This document shows, piece after piece, positions 17,417-24,978 of a stretch of DNA of 64,000 nt. The notes beneath the pieces were generated by a model. The model saw only the letters and a list, made by a program, of their open reading frames with translations, ran no database searches and was not told where the DNA came from. The stretch is from an uncultured Marvinbryantia sp. (GTDB taxonomy: Bacteria > Bacillota > Clostridia > Lachnospirales > Lachnospiraceae). The position numbers were made by a program, and so were the translations under genes. The stretch spans positions 1 to 64,000 of the forward strand of contig NZ_CAJKOX010000006.1 of NCBI RefSeq assembly GCF_905201705.1. Reading direction: 5' to 3'. Numbering within the stretch: the first letter of the stretch is position 1; the number at the start of each line of letters is the position of its first letter.

Positions 17417-18192
17417 AGCTTGGCCTCTCTTTGTTCACAAATGTTTTTCAAAAACGTTGCCCGGTGGATCGGCGATGGTCCGTATTTTCGCAGCGCCTCG
17501 ATATGCGCCGCCGCGCCGTAGCCCTTATGCGACGCAAAGCCGTACTCCGGCATGATCTTATCATACTCCCTCATCAGACGATCCCTCGTCACCTTGGCGA
17601 TCACGCTTGCCGCCGCGATGGAGAGGCTTTTGGCGTCGCCCTTTATGATCGGCACCTGCTCTGTCGCAACGTCCGGGATCCGCACTGCGTCGTTGAGCAG
17701 GATATCCGGCTTTACAGAGAGCTTCCCGATTGCTTCGCGCATTGCCTCGTAGGTTGCCTGCAAAATGTTGATCTCATCGATTCGCGCAGGGGACGCCATG
17801 CCGACGCCGACTGCCACCGCTTTCTCCATGATCTCGTCATAGAGCTGCTCACGCATTTTCTCCGAGAGCTGCTTGGAATCATTTAAATAGCGAATGGTAC
17901 AGCCCTTCGGCAAGATCACCGCTCCGGCGACCACCGGACCCGCCAGCGGTCCCCTGCCTGCCTCGTCTATCCCGCAGATATGCGGATATTTTTCGTATTT
18001 CCGTTCATAGGACAACATCTCATAGAGACGCGCATCCTCTTTTTCTTCCTTCGCAAGCTTCCTGCGAAAGCGCTGCACAAGCGCCGCAGCGCCTGCCCGC
18101 TCATCCTTCGCAAATTCTTCAAGAAGCTGCGGCAGCTCCTCCCGTCCGGCGGCTTCCAGCTCTGCTTTCATCTCTGATAGTTTCTTCTGCAT
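17413..18192 (-). CDS. rnhB: ribonuclease HII
   Basis: RNase HII removes ribonucleotides and RNA primers from DNA. It is 259 residues from the ATG at 18192. The catalytic region GIDEAGRGPLAGPVVAG carries Asp-Glu, with further acidic residues at NDSK and LLND; the helix SIAAASVIAKVTRD is conserved. A 60-residue charged helical extension precedes the core, as in many Firmicutes. The ribosome site is weak (GGAG, 9 bases). The start lies inside the 3' end of lepB, a 74-base overlap; an ATG at 18171 is an alternative start. Confidence 0.93.
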   Translation of the reverse strand: MQKKLSEMKAELEAAGREELPQLLEEFAKDERAGAAALVQRFRRKLAKEEKEDARLYEMLSYERKYEKYPHICGIDEAGRGPLAGPVVAGAVILPKGCTIRYLNDSKQLSEKMREQLYDEIMEKAVAVGVGMASPARIDEINILQATYEAMREAIGKLSVKPDILLNDAVRIPDVATEQVPIIKGDAKSLSIAAASVIAKVTRDRLMREYDKIMPEYGFASHKGYGAAAHIEALRKYGPSPIHRATFLKNICEQREAKL

Positions 18193-18718
18193 GATCCAGC
18201 ACTCCAAATCTCTCCAGCGGCAGCACGCAGAGCCACCCTTTGCCGACAATATCACGCTCCCTGATATTGCCGACCTCCGGCTCCCGGCTGTCTACGCTGG
18301 AATTGCGGTTATCTCCAAGTACAAAATATTCATCTTCCCCAAGCGTCACCGTGTTGGCAGCGAGTCCTCCGTCCTCGATCGCCGCATTTCCATAGTGCTC
18401 CACCAGCGCGTTTCCGTTGACGTAAATGACGCCCTCCGCACTGATGCGCACTGTCTCCCCGGGCAGTCCGATAATGCGCTTGATGTAGTAAGTGTTTGGC
18501 TTATACTGATAAGAAAACACCGCCACGTCAAAACGCTGCGGTTTCCCGATCCGATAGCTCCATTTGTCGATCAACAGATGATCGCCGCTTTTTAGCGTCG
18601 GCAGCATAGAATCGCCGCTTACGATCGTTCCCTTCAGAAAATACGGCAGCGCAAGAAGTACTGCCAGCAATACAACAAACCTTATCAGACCGCCCGGCAA
18701 AGTCTTCTCTCCCCTCAT
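18119..18718 (-). CDS. lepB: signal peptidase I (copy A)
   Basis: A 199-residue membrane-anchored type I signal peptidase that cleaves signal peptides on the outer face of the membrane. One N-terminal transmembrane segment (residues 11-30) leads to the catalytic Ser37 in GDSMLPT; the Lys general base is Lys80 (YYIKRIIGLPGE). GDNRNSSVDSR is the conserved box E. The ATG at 18718 follows CAGGAGG; longer upstream readings overlap rbgA. About 24 residues after the usual family end overlap rnhB. A second copy lies at 19627-20211, with rbgA between. Confidence 0.93.
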   Translation of the reverse strand: MRGEKTLPGGLIRFVVLLAVLLALPYFLKGTIVSGDSMLPTLKSGDHLLIDKWSYRIGKPQRFDVAVFSYQYKPNTYYIKRIIGLPGETVRISAEGVIYVNGNALVEHYGNAAIEDGGLAANTVTLGEDEYFVLGDNRNSSVDSREPEVGNIRERDIVGKGWLCVLPLERFGVLDHAEETIRDESRAGSRRTGGAAAAS

Positions 18719-18755
18719 TCTTTGCCTCCTGCACTGATCCCTGGATCCGCTCCCC

Positions 18756-19598
18756 TTACGCAGGCTTCTCCAGGGTGATTCTTCCAAGCTTTCCGCTGCG
18801 GAAATCATCCAGAAGCACCGCCGACGCTTTTTCATAATCCAGCTCGCTTCCTTTGCGGATGCATCCGCGGTTCCCTGCGATTTCGCCAAGGATCTCCACC
18901 GGCAGCTTTTCCTCCGCACACTCATAGCGCTGCATGAGCACGCCCGGATAATGTGCCGTCAAAAAACCGATCAGCTCCAGCGCAAGCTCCTCGGTATTTA
19001 AAATCTCATCACGGATCGAACCGATCATCGCCAACCGCATTCCCACTTTCTGATCCTCAAATTTGGGCCACAGGATCCCCGGCGTGTCCAAAAGCTCCAC
19101 GTCCTTGTTTAAGCGTATCCACTGCTTTCCCTTGGTAACGCCCGGCTTATTTCCGGTCTTTGCACACGCTTTTCCGGCATACGTATTGATAAAGGTAGAC
19201 TTGCCCACATTGGGAATCCCGGCAACCATCGCCCGAACCGGTCGGTTTAAAATGCCGCGCCTGCGGTCGCGCTCTGTCTTTTCCCGGCACGCCTCCTGCA
19301 GAACCTTTGTCAGCACATTCATGCCGTTTTTATTTCTGGAATCGAGGGCTACCGCATAATATCCCTGTGCGCGGAAATGCTCCATCCACGCCTCGCTGCC
19401 GGAAGCATCCGCAAGGTCCGCCTTGTTGAGCAGCAGAATGCGCGCCTTGTTTTTTCCAAGCTCGTTGATGTCCGGGTTGCGGCTCGACTGCGGTACGCGC
19501 GCATCCACCAGTTCGATGATCACATCAATTAGCTTTATATCCTCCTGCATCATACGCTTTGCCTTCGTCATATGACCAGGATACCATTGAACATTCAT
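18756..19598 (-). CDS. rbgA: ribosome biogenesis GTPase RbgA (YlqF)
   Basis: A 280-residue circularly permuted GTPase needed for late 50S subunit assembly. The order of motifs is permuted: NKAD (G4) comes first, then GIPNVGKST (G1) and DTPGILWPK (G3). QWYPGHMTKA at the N-terminus is diagnostic. It sits between the two signal peptidase genes, as often seen downstream of rplS in Firmicutes. Confidence 0.95.
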   Translation of the reverse strand: MNVQWYPGHMTKAKRMMQEDIKLIDVIIELVDARVPQSSRNPDINELGKNKARILLLNKADLADASGSEAWMEHFRAQGYYAVALDSRNKNGMNVLTKVLQEACREKTERDRRRGILNRPVRAMVAGIPNVGKSTFINTYAGKACAKTGNKPGVTKGKQWIRLNKDVELLDTPGILWPKFEDQKVGMRLAMIGSIRDEILNTEELALELIGFLTAHYPGVLMQRYECAEEKLPVEILGEIAGNRGCIRKGSELDYEKASAVLLDDFRSGKLGRITLEKPA

Positions 19599-19626
19599 AA
19601 AATAACCTCTCTGACTGCACAGTAAC

Positions 19627-20211
19627 TTATTCCACTCTTCCGAAGGAATCGGTTGGGGCTATCCGAAGCCACACCTTTCCCTCGATATAATCCAGATTTA
19701 CCAGTCCAATATCCGCATAGCGGCTGTCCTCGCTGTCGTTGCGATTGTCACCGAGCACAAAATATTCCTTCACGTCAAGTGTGATCGGTTCGCTGGCAAG
19801 TCCGCTGTTGGTCATCAGCGGATAATCCGCTTTTTCCAGATAGACCTTTCCATTGATATAAATAATACCGTCCATTATCTGGATCGTCTCACCCGGGAGC
19901 CCGATAACACGTTTGATATGCGTGTGGCTGGTGGAGCTTCCGTTTGGCTTGAAGGCAATAATGTCGTTTCGCTTCGGGCTGCCGACGCTGTAGGATAGCC
20001 GATCAAGCAACACCCGGTCGCCGTCCGCAAGCGTCAGCTCCATGGAGCTTCCGATATTTGTGCGCACCTGTCCGAAAAAATAGACAAGCACAAACGCAAA
20101 CAGGATGACCACGGCAATCTCAAAAATCCACAGCAGCACGCTGCTGATCTTCTCCCGCAAGGTTCTTTTTTCCTTCTGCCTTTTCCGGCTTCCTCTGCCT
20201 GTTTTTCTCAT
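19627..20211 (-). CDS. lepB: signal peptidase I (copy B)
   Basis: A 194-residue type I signal peptidase with a basic cytoplasmic N-terminus (residues 1-21), one membrane segment (about 24-47), Ser56 and Lys100 (HIKRVIGLPGE). GDNRNDSEDSRYA is conserved. The motif around the nucleophile reads GSSMELTL, with Leu in place of the usual Pro after SMx. The ATG at 20211 has GGAGG 6 bases upstream; an ATG 15 bases earlier is not preceded by one. It starts 31 bases after the rplS terminator. Confidence 0.92.
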   Translation of the reverse strand: MRKTGRGSRKRQKEKRTLREKISSVLLWIFEIAVVILFAFVLVYFFGQVRTNIGSSMELTLADGDRVLLDRLSYSVGSPKRNDIIAFKPNGSSTSHTHIKRVIGLPGETIQIMDGIIYINGKVYLEKADYPLMTNSGLASEPITLDVKEYFVLGDNRNDSEDSRYADIGLVNLDYIEGKVWLRIAPTDSFGRVE

Positions 20212-20242
20212 GACTGCCCTCCGCATGTAGATATATTATGAC

Positions 20243-20273
20243 AAAAAAGGCTGTCCGCATCTGTCAGACAGCC
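20243..20273 (-). terminator. terminator after rplS
   Basis: Stem GGCTGTC / GACAGCC followed on the minus strand by six T. It lies between rplS and lepB copy B, so it ends or limits read-through from the ffh-rplS operon. Confidence 0.85.
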
Positions 20274-20284
20274 CTTCCCGCTTT

Positions 20285-20632
20285 TTATTTCACCAGTTCT
20301 TTCACCTTAGCGCTCTTACCGGAACGATTTCTCAGATAGTTTAGTTTCGCACGTCTTACTTTACCACGTCTTACAACCTCTACCTTTTCTACGTTCGGGG
20401 AGTGCAGCGGCCATGTCTTTTCCACGCCGACTCCGTTGGAGTTCTTTCTTACGGTGAAGGTCTCGCGGCTGCTTCCGCCCTGCTTCTTCAGAACCGTACC
20501 CTCGAATACCTGGATACGCTCACGGTTTCCCTCTTTGATCTTACCGTAAACGCGAACGGTGTCTCCCACATTAAACTGCGGAACCTCAGCTTTTAACTGA
20601 GCTGCTTCAATGTTTTTGATAATATCCTGCAT
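20285..20632 (-). CDS. rplS: 50S ribosomal protein L19
   Basis: L19, 115 residues, sits at the subunit interface of the 50S particle. The N-terminal PQFNVGDTVRVYGKIKEG and the RVQVFEG-like segment (RIQVFEGTV) are typical. The C-terminal block RRGKVRRAKLNYLR is conserved. AGGAGG precedes the ATG. Last gene before the terminator of the rimM-trmD block. Confidence 0.97.
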   Translation of the reverse strand: MQDIIKNIEAAQLKAEVPQFNVGDTVRVYGKIKEGNRERIQVFEGTVLKKQGGSSRETFTVRKNSNGVGVEKTWPLHSPNVEKVEVVRRGKVRRAKLNYLRNRSGKSAKVKELVK

Positions 20633-20757
20633 TGTGTGCCTCCTTATTCTTTTGGATGTTCATAATACATACGTAACAGAGGACCATCTCTTTTTCTCAC
20701 AACGTAAATTATTCTAGCATGATGCACGCGAAAAAGCAAGTAAAAAATCAGCTTTTC

Positions 20758-21360
20758 TTATATCTGCTCAGCGTCGTCCTCCGCCGGAGCTTTTTCTGCT
20801 TCCGCTGCCTCTTCTGCCGGAGCCTCCCCGCCAGCTTCTGTCTCTTTTGCCGGAGCTTCCTCCCCAGCCTCTGCTTCTTCCGCTGCCGTTTCCTCTTCTT
20901 TCGCTTCCTCTTCCTTCGCTTCCTCTGTCTTCTCTTCCGCCGATGCCTTTGCCTCGTCCACCGCGCTCTTCACCGCGTCCGCTGCATCGGCTACCGCTTT
21001 TTTTGCCTCGTTGATAATCTCCTCGGTATCCTGTACCATCTCCTCGGCGAATTTCTTCTCATCCTCCGGAAGCTTCTCCTTCAGCGCCTTGATCTCGTCC
21101 TCCAGAGCGGCGATTTCATTGTAGATGTCGTTAATGCCGACAATTTTGTCCGCAAATTCGTCGGCAGTGTCCTTGTGCGCCTCATAATATGCTTTGCCGA
21201 GCGCCATCAGCTCATCGTCCGCTTTTTTCTTCTTTGCAAGGATTTTTGTGCGCAGACTTGCGATCTCCGCCACCTCACCGGTCTTTTTTACCATTACCTG
21301 CGCGAGGTCTCCCATATTCTGCGCAAGGTCCCCAAGTTTCTTCCCAAGATCTTCAAACAT
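20758..21360 (-). CDS. acidic coiled-coil protein of unknown function
   Basis: A 200-residue soluble-looking protein that I do not recognise by function. Residues 1-110 look helical and coiled-coil (MFEDLGKKLGDLAQ, EIAALEDEIKALKEKL). Residues about 115-200 are low-complexity Glu/Ala/Lys (EEAKEEEAKEEE). It has no signal peptide or membrane segment. AAAGGAG precedes the ATG, and the start overlaps the trmD stop by 8 bases, so it is translationally coupled. Its place inside trmD-rplS, two core translation genes, is unusual. The antisense strand is also open through the repetitive part, but codon use favours this reading. Confidence 0.8.
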   Translation of the reverse strand: MFEDLGKKLGDLAQNMGDLAQVMVKKTGEVAEIASLRTKILAKKKKADDELMALGKAYYEAHKDTADEFADKIVGINDIYNEIAALEDEIKALKEKLPEDEKKFAEEMVQDTEEIINEAKKAVADAADAVKSAVDEAKASAEEKTEEAKEEEAKEEETAAEEAEAGEEAPAKETEAGGEAPAEEAAEAEKAPAEDDAEQI

Positions 21361-22087
21361 CGTTTCCTTCTCCTTTCAGCATAGCTTTTTCTTTTTCAGT
21401 GAGCGTTGCTCTCTTAAGCAGATCCGGGCGCCATCTGGCGGTGCGCCGCACAGACTGCTCCCTTCTCCATTTTTCCACATTCGCATGATGCCCTGATAAG
21501 AGCACGGGCGGAACCGCTTTGCCGCGCCACGTCTCCGGTCTGCTGTACTGTGGATATTCCAGCAGGGAATCCTGGAAGGATTCAAACTCTGCGGAATCCT
21601 CGTTATTTAATACCCCCTCGACAAGCCGGGAAATGGTATCGATCATGACCATGGCGGGCAGCTCTCCGCCGGTCAGCACATAATCGCCGATAGACACATA
21701 ATCCGTGACGACCTCCTCCAGAACACGCTCGTCAATGCCCTCATAGTGCCCGCATAAAAAGATCAGCTCCTCCTCATGGGAAAGCTCCTTCGCCATCTCC
21801 TGATGAAAGGTCTTTCCCTGCGGCGTGAGGTAGATCGTGCGGATTTTCCTTCCCGCCTGCTCTTCGATGGATCTGTGTGCGCTGTAGACCGGCTCCGCCT
21901 GCATCACCATGCCGGCGCCTCCGCCGTACGGATAATCATCCACCTTGCCGTGCTTATTACCCGCAAAATCGCGGATATTTACCGTATTCAGCGAAATAAG
22001 CCCTTTTTCCATTGCCCTTCCCGTAATGCTCGTGTGCAGTCCGTTTTCAATCATTTCGGGAAACAGCGTCAGTACATGAAATTTCAC
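21353..22087 (-). CDS. trmD: tRNA (guanine37-N1)-methyltransferase
   Basis: TrmD methylates G37 of tRNAs to prevent frameshifts, using SAM bound in a trefoil knot. It is 244 residues. FHVLTLFPEMI opens the protein; FLCGHYEGIDERV and SIGDYVLTGGELPAM form the knot; LLSGHHANVEKWR is the linker region. The start is GTG at 22087, 7 bases from GGAGG, overlapping the rimM stop as GTGA. Confidence 0.96.
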   Translation of the reverse strand: MKFHVLTLFPEMIENGLHTSITGRAMEKGLISLNTVNIRDFAGNKHGKVDDYPYGGGAGMVMQAEPVYSAHRSIEEQAGRKIRTIYLTPQGKTFHQEMAKELSHEEELIFLCGHYEGIDERVLEEVVTDYVSIGDYVLTGGELPAMVMIDTISRLVEGVLNNEDSAEFESFQDSLLEYPQYSRPETWRGKAVPPVLLSGHHANVEKWRREQSVRRTARWRPDLLKRATLTEKEKAMLKGEGNDV

Positions 22088-22590
22088 AGCAGCCCCTCCA
22101 GCAGATGAACCGTCATTGTATTTTTTTCCAGCGATACCTCTATAATACATTCTTTTATGTTCGGTATCAAGACTTCTTTTTCATTTTTTGTTTTTACCAC
22201 ATAAACATCGTTTGCTCCGGTGCGGATGATCTCCGTCAGCGTGCCAAGCTCCTCGCCCGTGTCCGTGAAAACGGTAAGCCCTACAAGGTCGCACAGAAAG
22301 TACTCTCCCGGAGCCAGCTTCACGGCATTTTTGCGCGTCACCAGTAAGGGACAGCCCTTATACTTTTCCACGTCGCTGATGTTGTCGATTCCCCTGAATT
22401 TCAGGATCACCATATTTTTGAAAAATTTTACCTGTTCTATCGTAAGCGGCACATTGCCGTGCTTTGTCTCAGCAAAAACTTCTTTGAGCTTTTTAAAGCG
22501 CGCAGCGTCGTCTGTCGTCGGATACACCTTTACCTCGCCGCGGACTCCGTGCGTGGAAGAAACCACGCCCACCTGCAGAAACTGTTCCAT
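22084..22590 (-). CDS. rimM: ribosome maturation factor RimM
   Basis: RimM assists 30S head assembly and binds S19. It is 168 residues with an N-terminal RimM domain (VGVVSSTHGVRGEVKVYP) and a C-terminal PRC-barrel (YFLCDLVGLTVFTDTGEELG). It is followed by trmD with a 4-base overlap. GGAGG lies before the ATG. Confidence 0.95.
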   Translation of the reverse strand: MEQFLQVGVVSSTHGVRGEVKVYPTTDDAARFKKLKEVFAETKHGNVPLTIEQVKFFKNMVILKFRGIDNISDVEKYKGCPLLVTRKNAVKLAPGEYFLCDLVGLTVFTDTGEELGTLTEIIRTGANDVYVVKTKNEKEVLIPNIKECIIEVSLEKNTMTVHLLEGLL

Positions 22591-22652
22591 ATATTTCCTC
22601 CGTCAAAGGAGCAAAACTGCCCCGCTGTTCTTTATTTATATTCATAAATGTG

Positions 22653-22678
22653 CAAAAAGAGCTGCCCTAAGACAGCTC
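22653..22678 (-). terminator. intra-operon terminator or attenuator between khpA and rimM
   Basis: On the minus strand the stem GAGCTG / CAGCTC with an 8-base loop is followed by five T. It lies about 60 bases before rimM and 7 after khpA, so it could lower expression of rimM-trmD-rplS relative to rpsP. Confidence 0.6.
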
Positions 22679-22684
22679 CTTGCG

Positions 22685-22912
22685 TTACACAATATCAACA
22701 ACCACTTTTTTATCACTCTTGGACGCCGCAGCTTTTACAACGGCGCGGATTGCTTTTGCAATTCTGCCCTGCTTGCCGATAACTTTTCCCATATCAGACT
22801 GGGCTACTTTCAGTTCGATCACGGTAGTCTTGCCGCTTTCTTTTTCTGTAACTACGACCTCTTCCGGATGTTCTACCAGAGATTTGGCAATTACTTCTAC
22901 TAAATCCTTCAT
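22685..22912 (-). CDS. khpA: KH-domain RNA-binding protein KhpA
   Basis: A 75-residue single KH-domain protein; KhpA pairs with KhpB and binds many transcripts in Firmicutes. The GxxG loop is visible as VIGKQGRIAKAI. The ATG at 22912 is chosen to match relatives that open MKDLVE; a GTG three codons earlier is also in frame. It lies 16 bases after rpsP. Confidence 0.93.
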   Translation of the reverse strand: MKDLVEVIAKSLVEHPEEVVVTEKESGKTTVIELKVAQSDMGKVIGKQGRIAKAIRAVVKAAASKSDKKVVVDIV

Positions 22913-22928
22913 TACCGCCACCCCTATT

Positions 22929-23174
22929 CTACTTCTCGATACCAGCCAGCTTGAAAAGCTTACCTACTACCTCGGTCGGCTGAGCGCCGTTTGCAAGCCA
23001 TTTCTTTGCCAGTTCTTCATCGATTTTAAATTCGCTCGGGTCAGTGTTCGGATTGTAGGTACCGATCTCATCGATACATCTTCCGTCTCTCGGAGAGCGG
23101 GAATCTGCAACCACAATTCTATAGAAAGGAGCTTTCTTCTGTCCCATTCTTCTTAATCTGATCTTTACTGCCAT
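22929..23174 (-). CDS. rpsP: 30S ribosomal protein S16
   Basis: S16, 81 residues. The N-terminus VKIRLRRMGQKKAPFYRIVVADSR (motif RLRRMGQKK) is highly conserved. AGGAGG precedes the ATG. It is between ffh and khpA in the standard Firmicutes order. Confidence 0.97.
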   Translation of the reverse strand: MAVKIRLRRMGQKKAPFYRIVVADSRSPRDGRCIDEIGTYNPNTDPSEFKIDEELAKKWLANGAQPTEVVGKLFKLAGIEK

Positions 23175-23209
23175 TTCATTTCACCTCCTTGGTTTCTTCT
23201 GAAATATAT

Positions 23210-24559
23210 TTAAAAGGGAAATTTAAATTTTCCTCTTTTACCGCCTCTGCCTCCCGTCAGTCCGGGAATCTGTTTCATCATCTTTTTCGTCTGCTCAAAC
23301 TGCTTGACAAGCCGGTTTACCTCGGCAATATCCACACCACAACCGGCAGCGATCCGCTTTTTGCGGGAGGGATTTAATATATCGGGATTGGCTCTCTCCT
23401 GCGGCGTCATGGAAAGGATAATCGCCTCGTTGCGCGCAAGCGCCTTTTCATCGATCATGCCCTCGACATCCTTCATCTTGCTGCCGCCAAAGCCGGGTAT
23501 CATGGAAAGGACGCTGGAAAAGCCGCCCATGTTTTTCATCTGGTTCATGCTCTCCAGATAATCGTCGAAGCCGAACTGCGCTTTCTTGAACTTCTGTTCC
23601 ATTTCGCGCGCCTTGCTCTCATCCAGGTTTGCCTGAGCCTTCTCGATAAGGCTCATGACATCGCCCATGCCGAGGATCCTCGACGCCATACGGTCCGGAT
23701 AAAACTGCTCCAGGTCGGAGAGCTTCTCGCCCATGCCGACATAAAGAATCGGCTTTCCGCAGGTCGCTTTTATGGAGAGCGCCGCGCCGCCGCGGGAGTC
23801 GCCGTCCAGCTTTGTCAGGATCACGCCGTCGATGCCGATCTTGCTGTTGAACATCTCGGCGACGTTGACGGCATCCTGTCCGGTCATCGCGTCAACCACC
23901 AGGATCGTCTGGTCGACGTGCACCGCCTCCTTGATCTGTACAAGCTCGTCCATCATCTCCTCGTCGACGTGAAGACGTCCCGCCGTATCGAGGATGACCA
24001 CATTCATATTGCGGCTCCTTGCATGTTCCATAGCCGCCTTTGCGATATTCACCGGGCTTTGCTTATCTCCCATTGAGAATACCTCAACGCCCTGCTTTTC
24101 ACCGTTTATCTGAAGCTGCTGGATCGCCGCCGGACGGTAAACGTCGCACGCCGCCAACAGAGGAACCCTGCCCTTCGACTTCAGCTTGCCCGCAAGCTTT
24201 GCCGTCGTCGTCGTCTTGCCCGCACCCTGCAGACCTGCCATCATGATGACAGTAATCTCGCTCGCCGGACGCAACGCAATTTCCGTAGTCTCGGAGCCCA
24301 TCAGCTTAACCATCTCTTCGTTGACGATCTTAATGACCATCTGTCCGGGATTCAAGCCTGTCATGACGTCGGTGCCGACCGCGCGCTCCTGCACGGATTT
24401 CATAAACTGTTTAACCACCTTGAAGCTGACGTCCGCCTCCAGAAGCGCCATCTTGACTTCCTTTAAGGCAGCCTTTACATCCGCCTCCGTCAGGCGGCCC
24501 TTGCTCCGCAGGTTCTTAAACACATTCTGCAATTTATCGGAAAGGCTTTCAAATGCCAT
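23210..24559 (-). CDS. ffh: signal recognition particle protein Ffh
   Basis: Ffh binds signal sequences and 4.5S RNA and delivers ribosomes to FtsY. It is 449 residues: N domain (1-90), G domain with GLQGAGKTTTTAKLAG and DTAGRLHVDEEMM, and a Met-rich M domain from about 300, ending in GGRGGKRGKF. It follows ylxM by 2 bases, its usual regulator-like partner. Confidence 0.97.
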   Translation of the reverse strand: MAFESLSDKLQNVFKNLRSKGRLTEADVKAALKEVKMALLEADVSFKVVKQFMKSVQERAVGTDVMTGLNPGQMVIKIVNEEMVKLMGSETTEIALRPASEITVIMMAGLQGAGKTTTTAKLAGKLKSKGRVPLLAACDVYRPAAIQQLQINGEKQGVEVFSMGDKQSPVNIAKAAMEHARSRNMNVVILDTAGRLHVDEEMMDELVQIKEAVHVDQTILVVDAMTGQDAVNVAEMFNSKIGIDGVILTKLDGDSRGGAALSIKATCGKPILYVGMGEKLSDLEQFYPDRMASRILGMGDVMSLIEKAQANLDESKAREMEQKFKKAQFGFDDYLESMNQMKNMGGFSSVLSMIPGFGGSKMKDVEGMIDEKALARNEAIILSMTPQERANPDILNPSRKKRIAAGCGVDIAEVNRLVKQFEQTKKMMKQIPGLTGGRGGKRGKFKFPF

Positions 24560-24561
24560 CT

Positions 24562-24879
24562 TTACAACTCCTCTAAAATCTCGCCTGCAATTTTCCTTAT
24601 CTCTTCATGCCCTTCTGCAAGCACATGGATCTGTTCGATTTTCTCGCGGATGGACAAAAACTTTTTCACCAGGTGAAGCTTTGCCTCGTAATCCTCCAGG
24701 ATACGGTTGCAGCGCTTGATCAGATCGTGTACACCCTGGCGGCTGATCTGATACTGCTCTGCCGCCTCCGCATAGGAGCAGTCGTTCAGAACCACATCCT
24801 CATACACATTCCTCTGATGCTCTGTCAGAAGCTCGCCGTAAAAATCAAACAGCAGCGTCTGCTCTACGATCCGTTCCAT
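24562..24879 (-). CDS. ylxM: YlxM family helix-turn-helix protein
   Basis: A 105-residue protein of the UPF0122/YlxM family, which resembles sigma-factor region 4 (YAEAAEQYQISRQGVHDLIKRC) and is thought to modulate SRP assembly. It opens the ylxM-ffh-rpsP operon. The start is preceded by GAAGGTGATGAGAG, a modest ribosome site. Confidence 0.92.
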   Translation of the reverse strand: MERIVEQTLLFDFYGELLTEHQRNVYEDVVLNDCSYAEAAEQYQISRQGVHDLIKRCNRILEDYEAKLHLVKKFLSIREKIEQIHVLAEGHEEIRKIAGEILEEL

Positions 24880-24896
24880 CTCTCATCACCTTCGCT

Positions 24897-24925
24897 ATCA
24901 TAATACAAAAAAAATACGGTGTCAA
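24897..24925 (-). promoter_or_regulatory. promoter of ylxM-ffh-rpsP operon, -35 inside a terminator stem
   Basis: Minus strand TTGACA (24925-24920) and TATGAT (24902-24897), 17-base spacing. The -35 hexamer is part of the 3' arm of the ilvA terminator, and the U-run of that terminator forms most of the spacer. Confidence 0.75.
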
Positions 24926-24945
24926 GTATTTTTTCTTGACACCGT
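24907..24945 (-). terminator. terminator after ilvA
   Basis: Perfect 11-bp stem ACGGTGTCAAG / CTTGACACCGT (24916-24926 and 24935-24945) with an 8-base loop, followed on the minus strand by eight T. It ends transcripts from the smc-ftsY-ilvA side and physically overlaps the next promoter. Confidence 0.9.
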
Positions 24946-24978
24946 TTAAAATTCCTGTCTTATCGACGTAAATTTCCT

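Noticed and set aside
18193..18255. Longer rnhB start at 18255
   Set aside because: The extra 21 residues have no ribosome site and are unlike relatives; the ATG at 18192 is the better choice.
20719..21384. Plus-strand open frame rich in Cys, Leu and Phe opposite the acidic coiled-coil gene
   Set aside because: The residues mirror the Glu/Ala/Lys repeats of the minus-strand gene, and that gene has the ribosome site and coupling to trmD.
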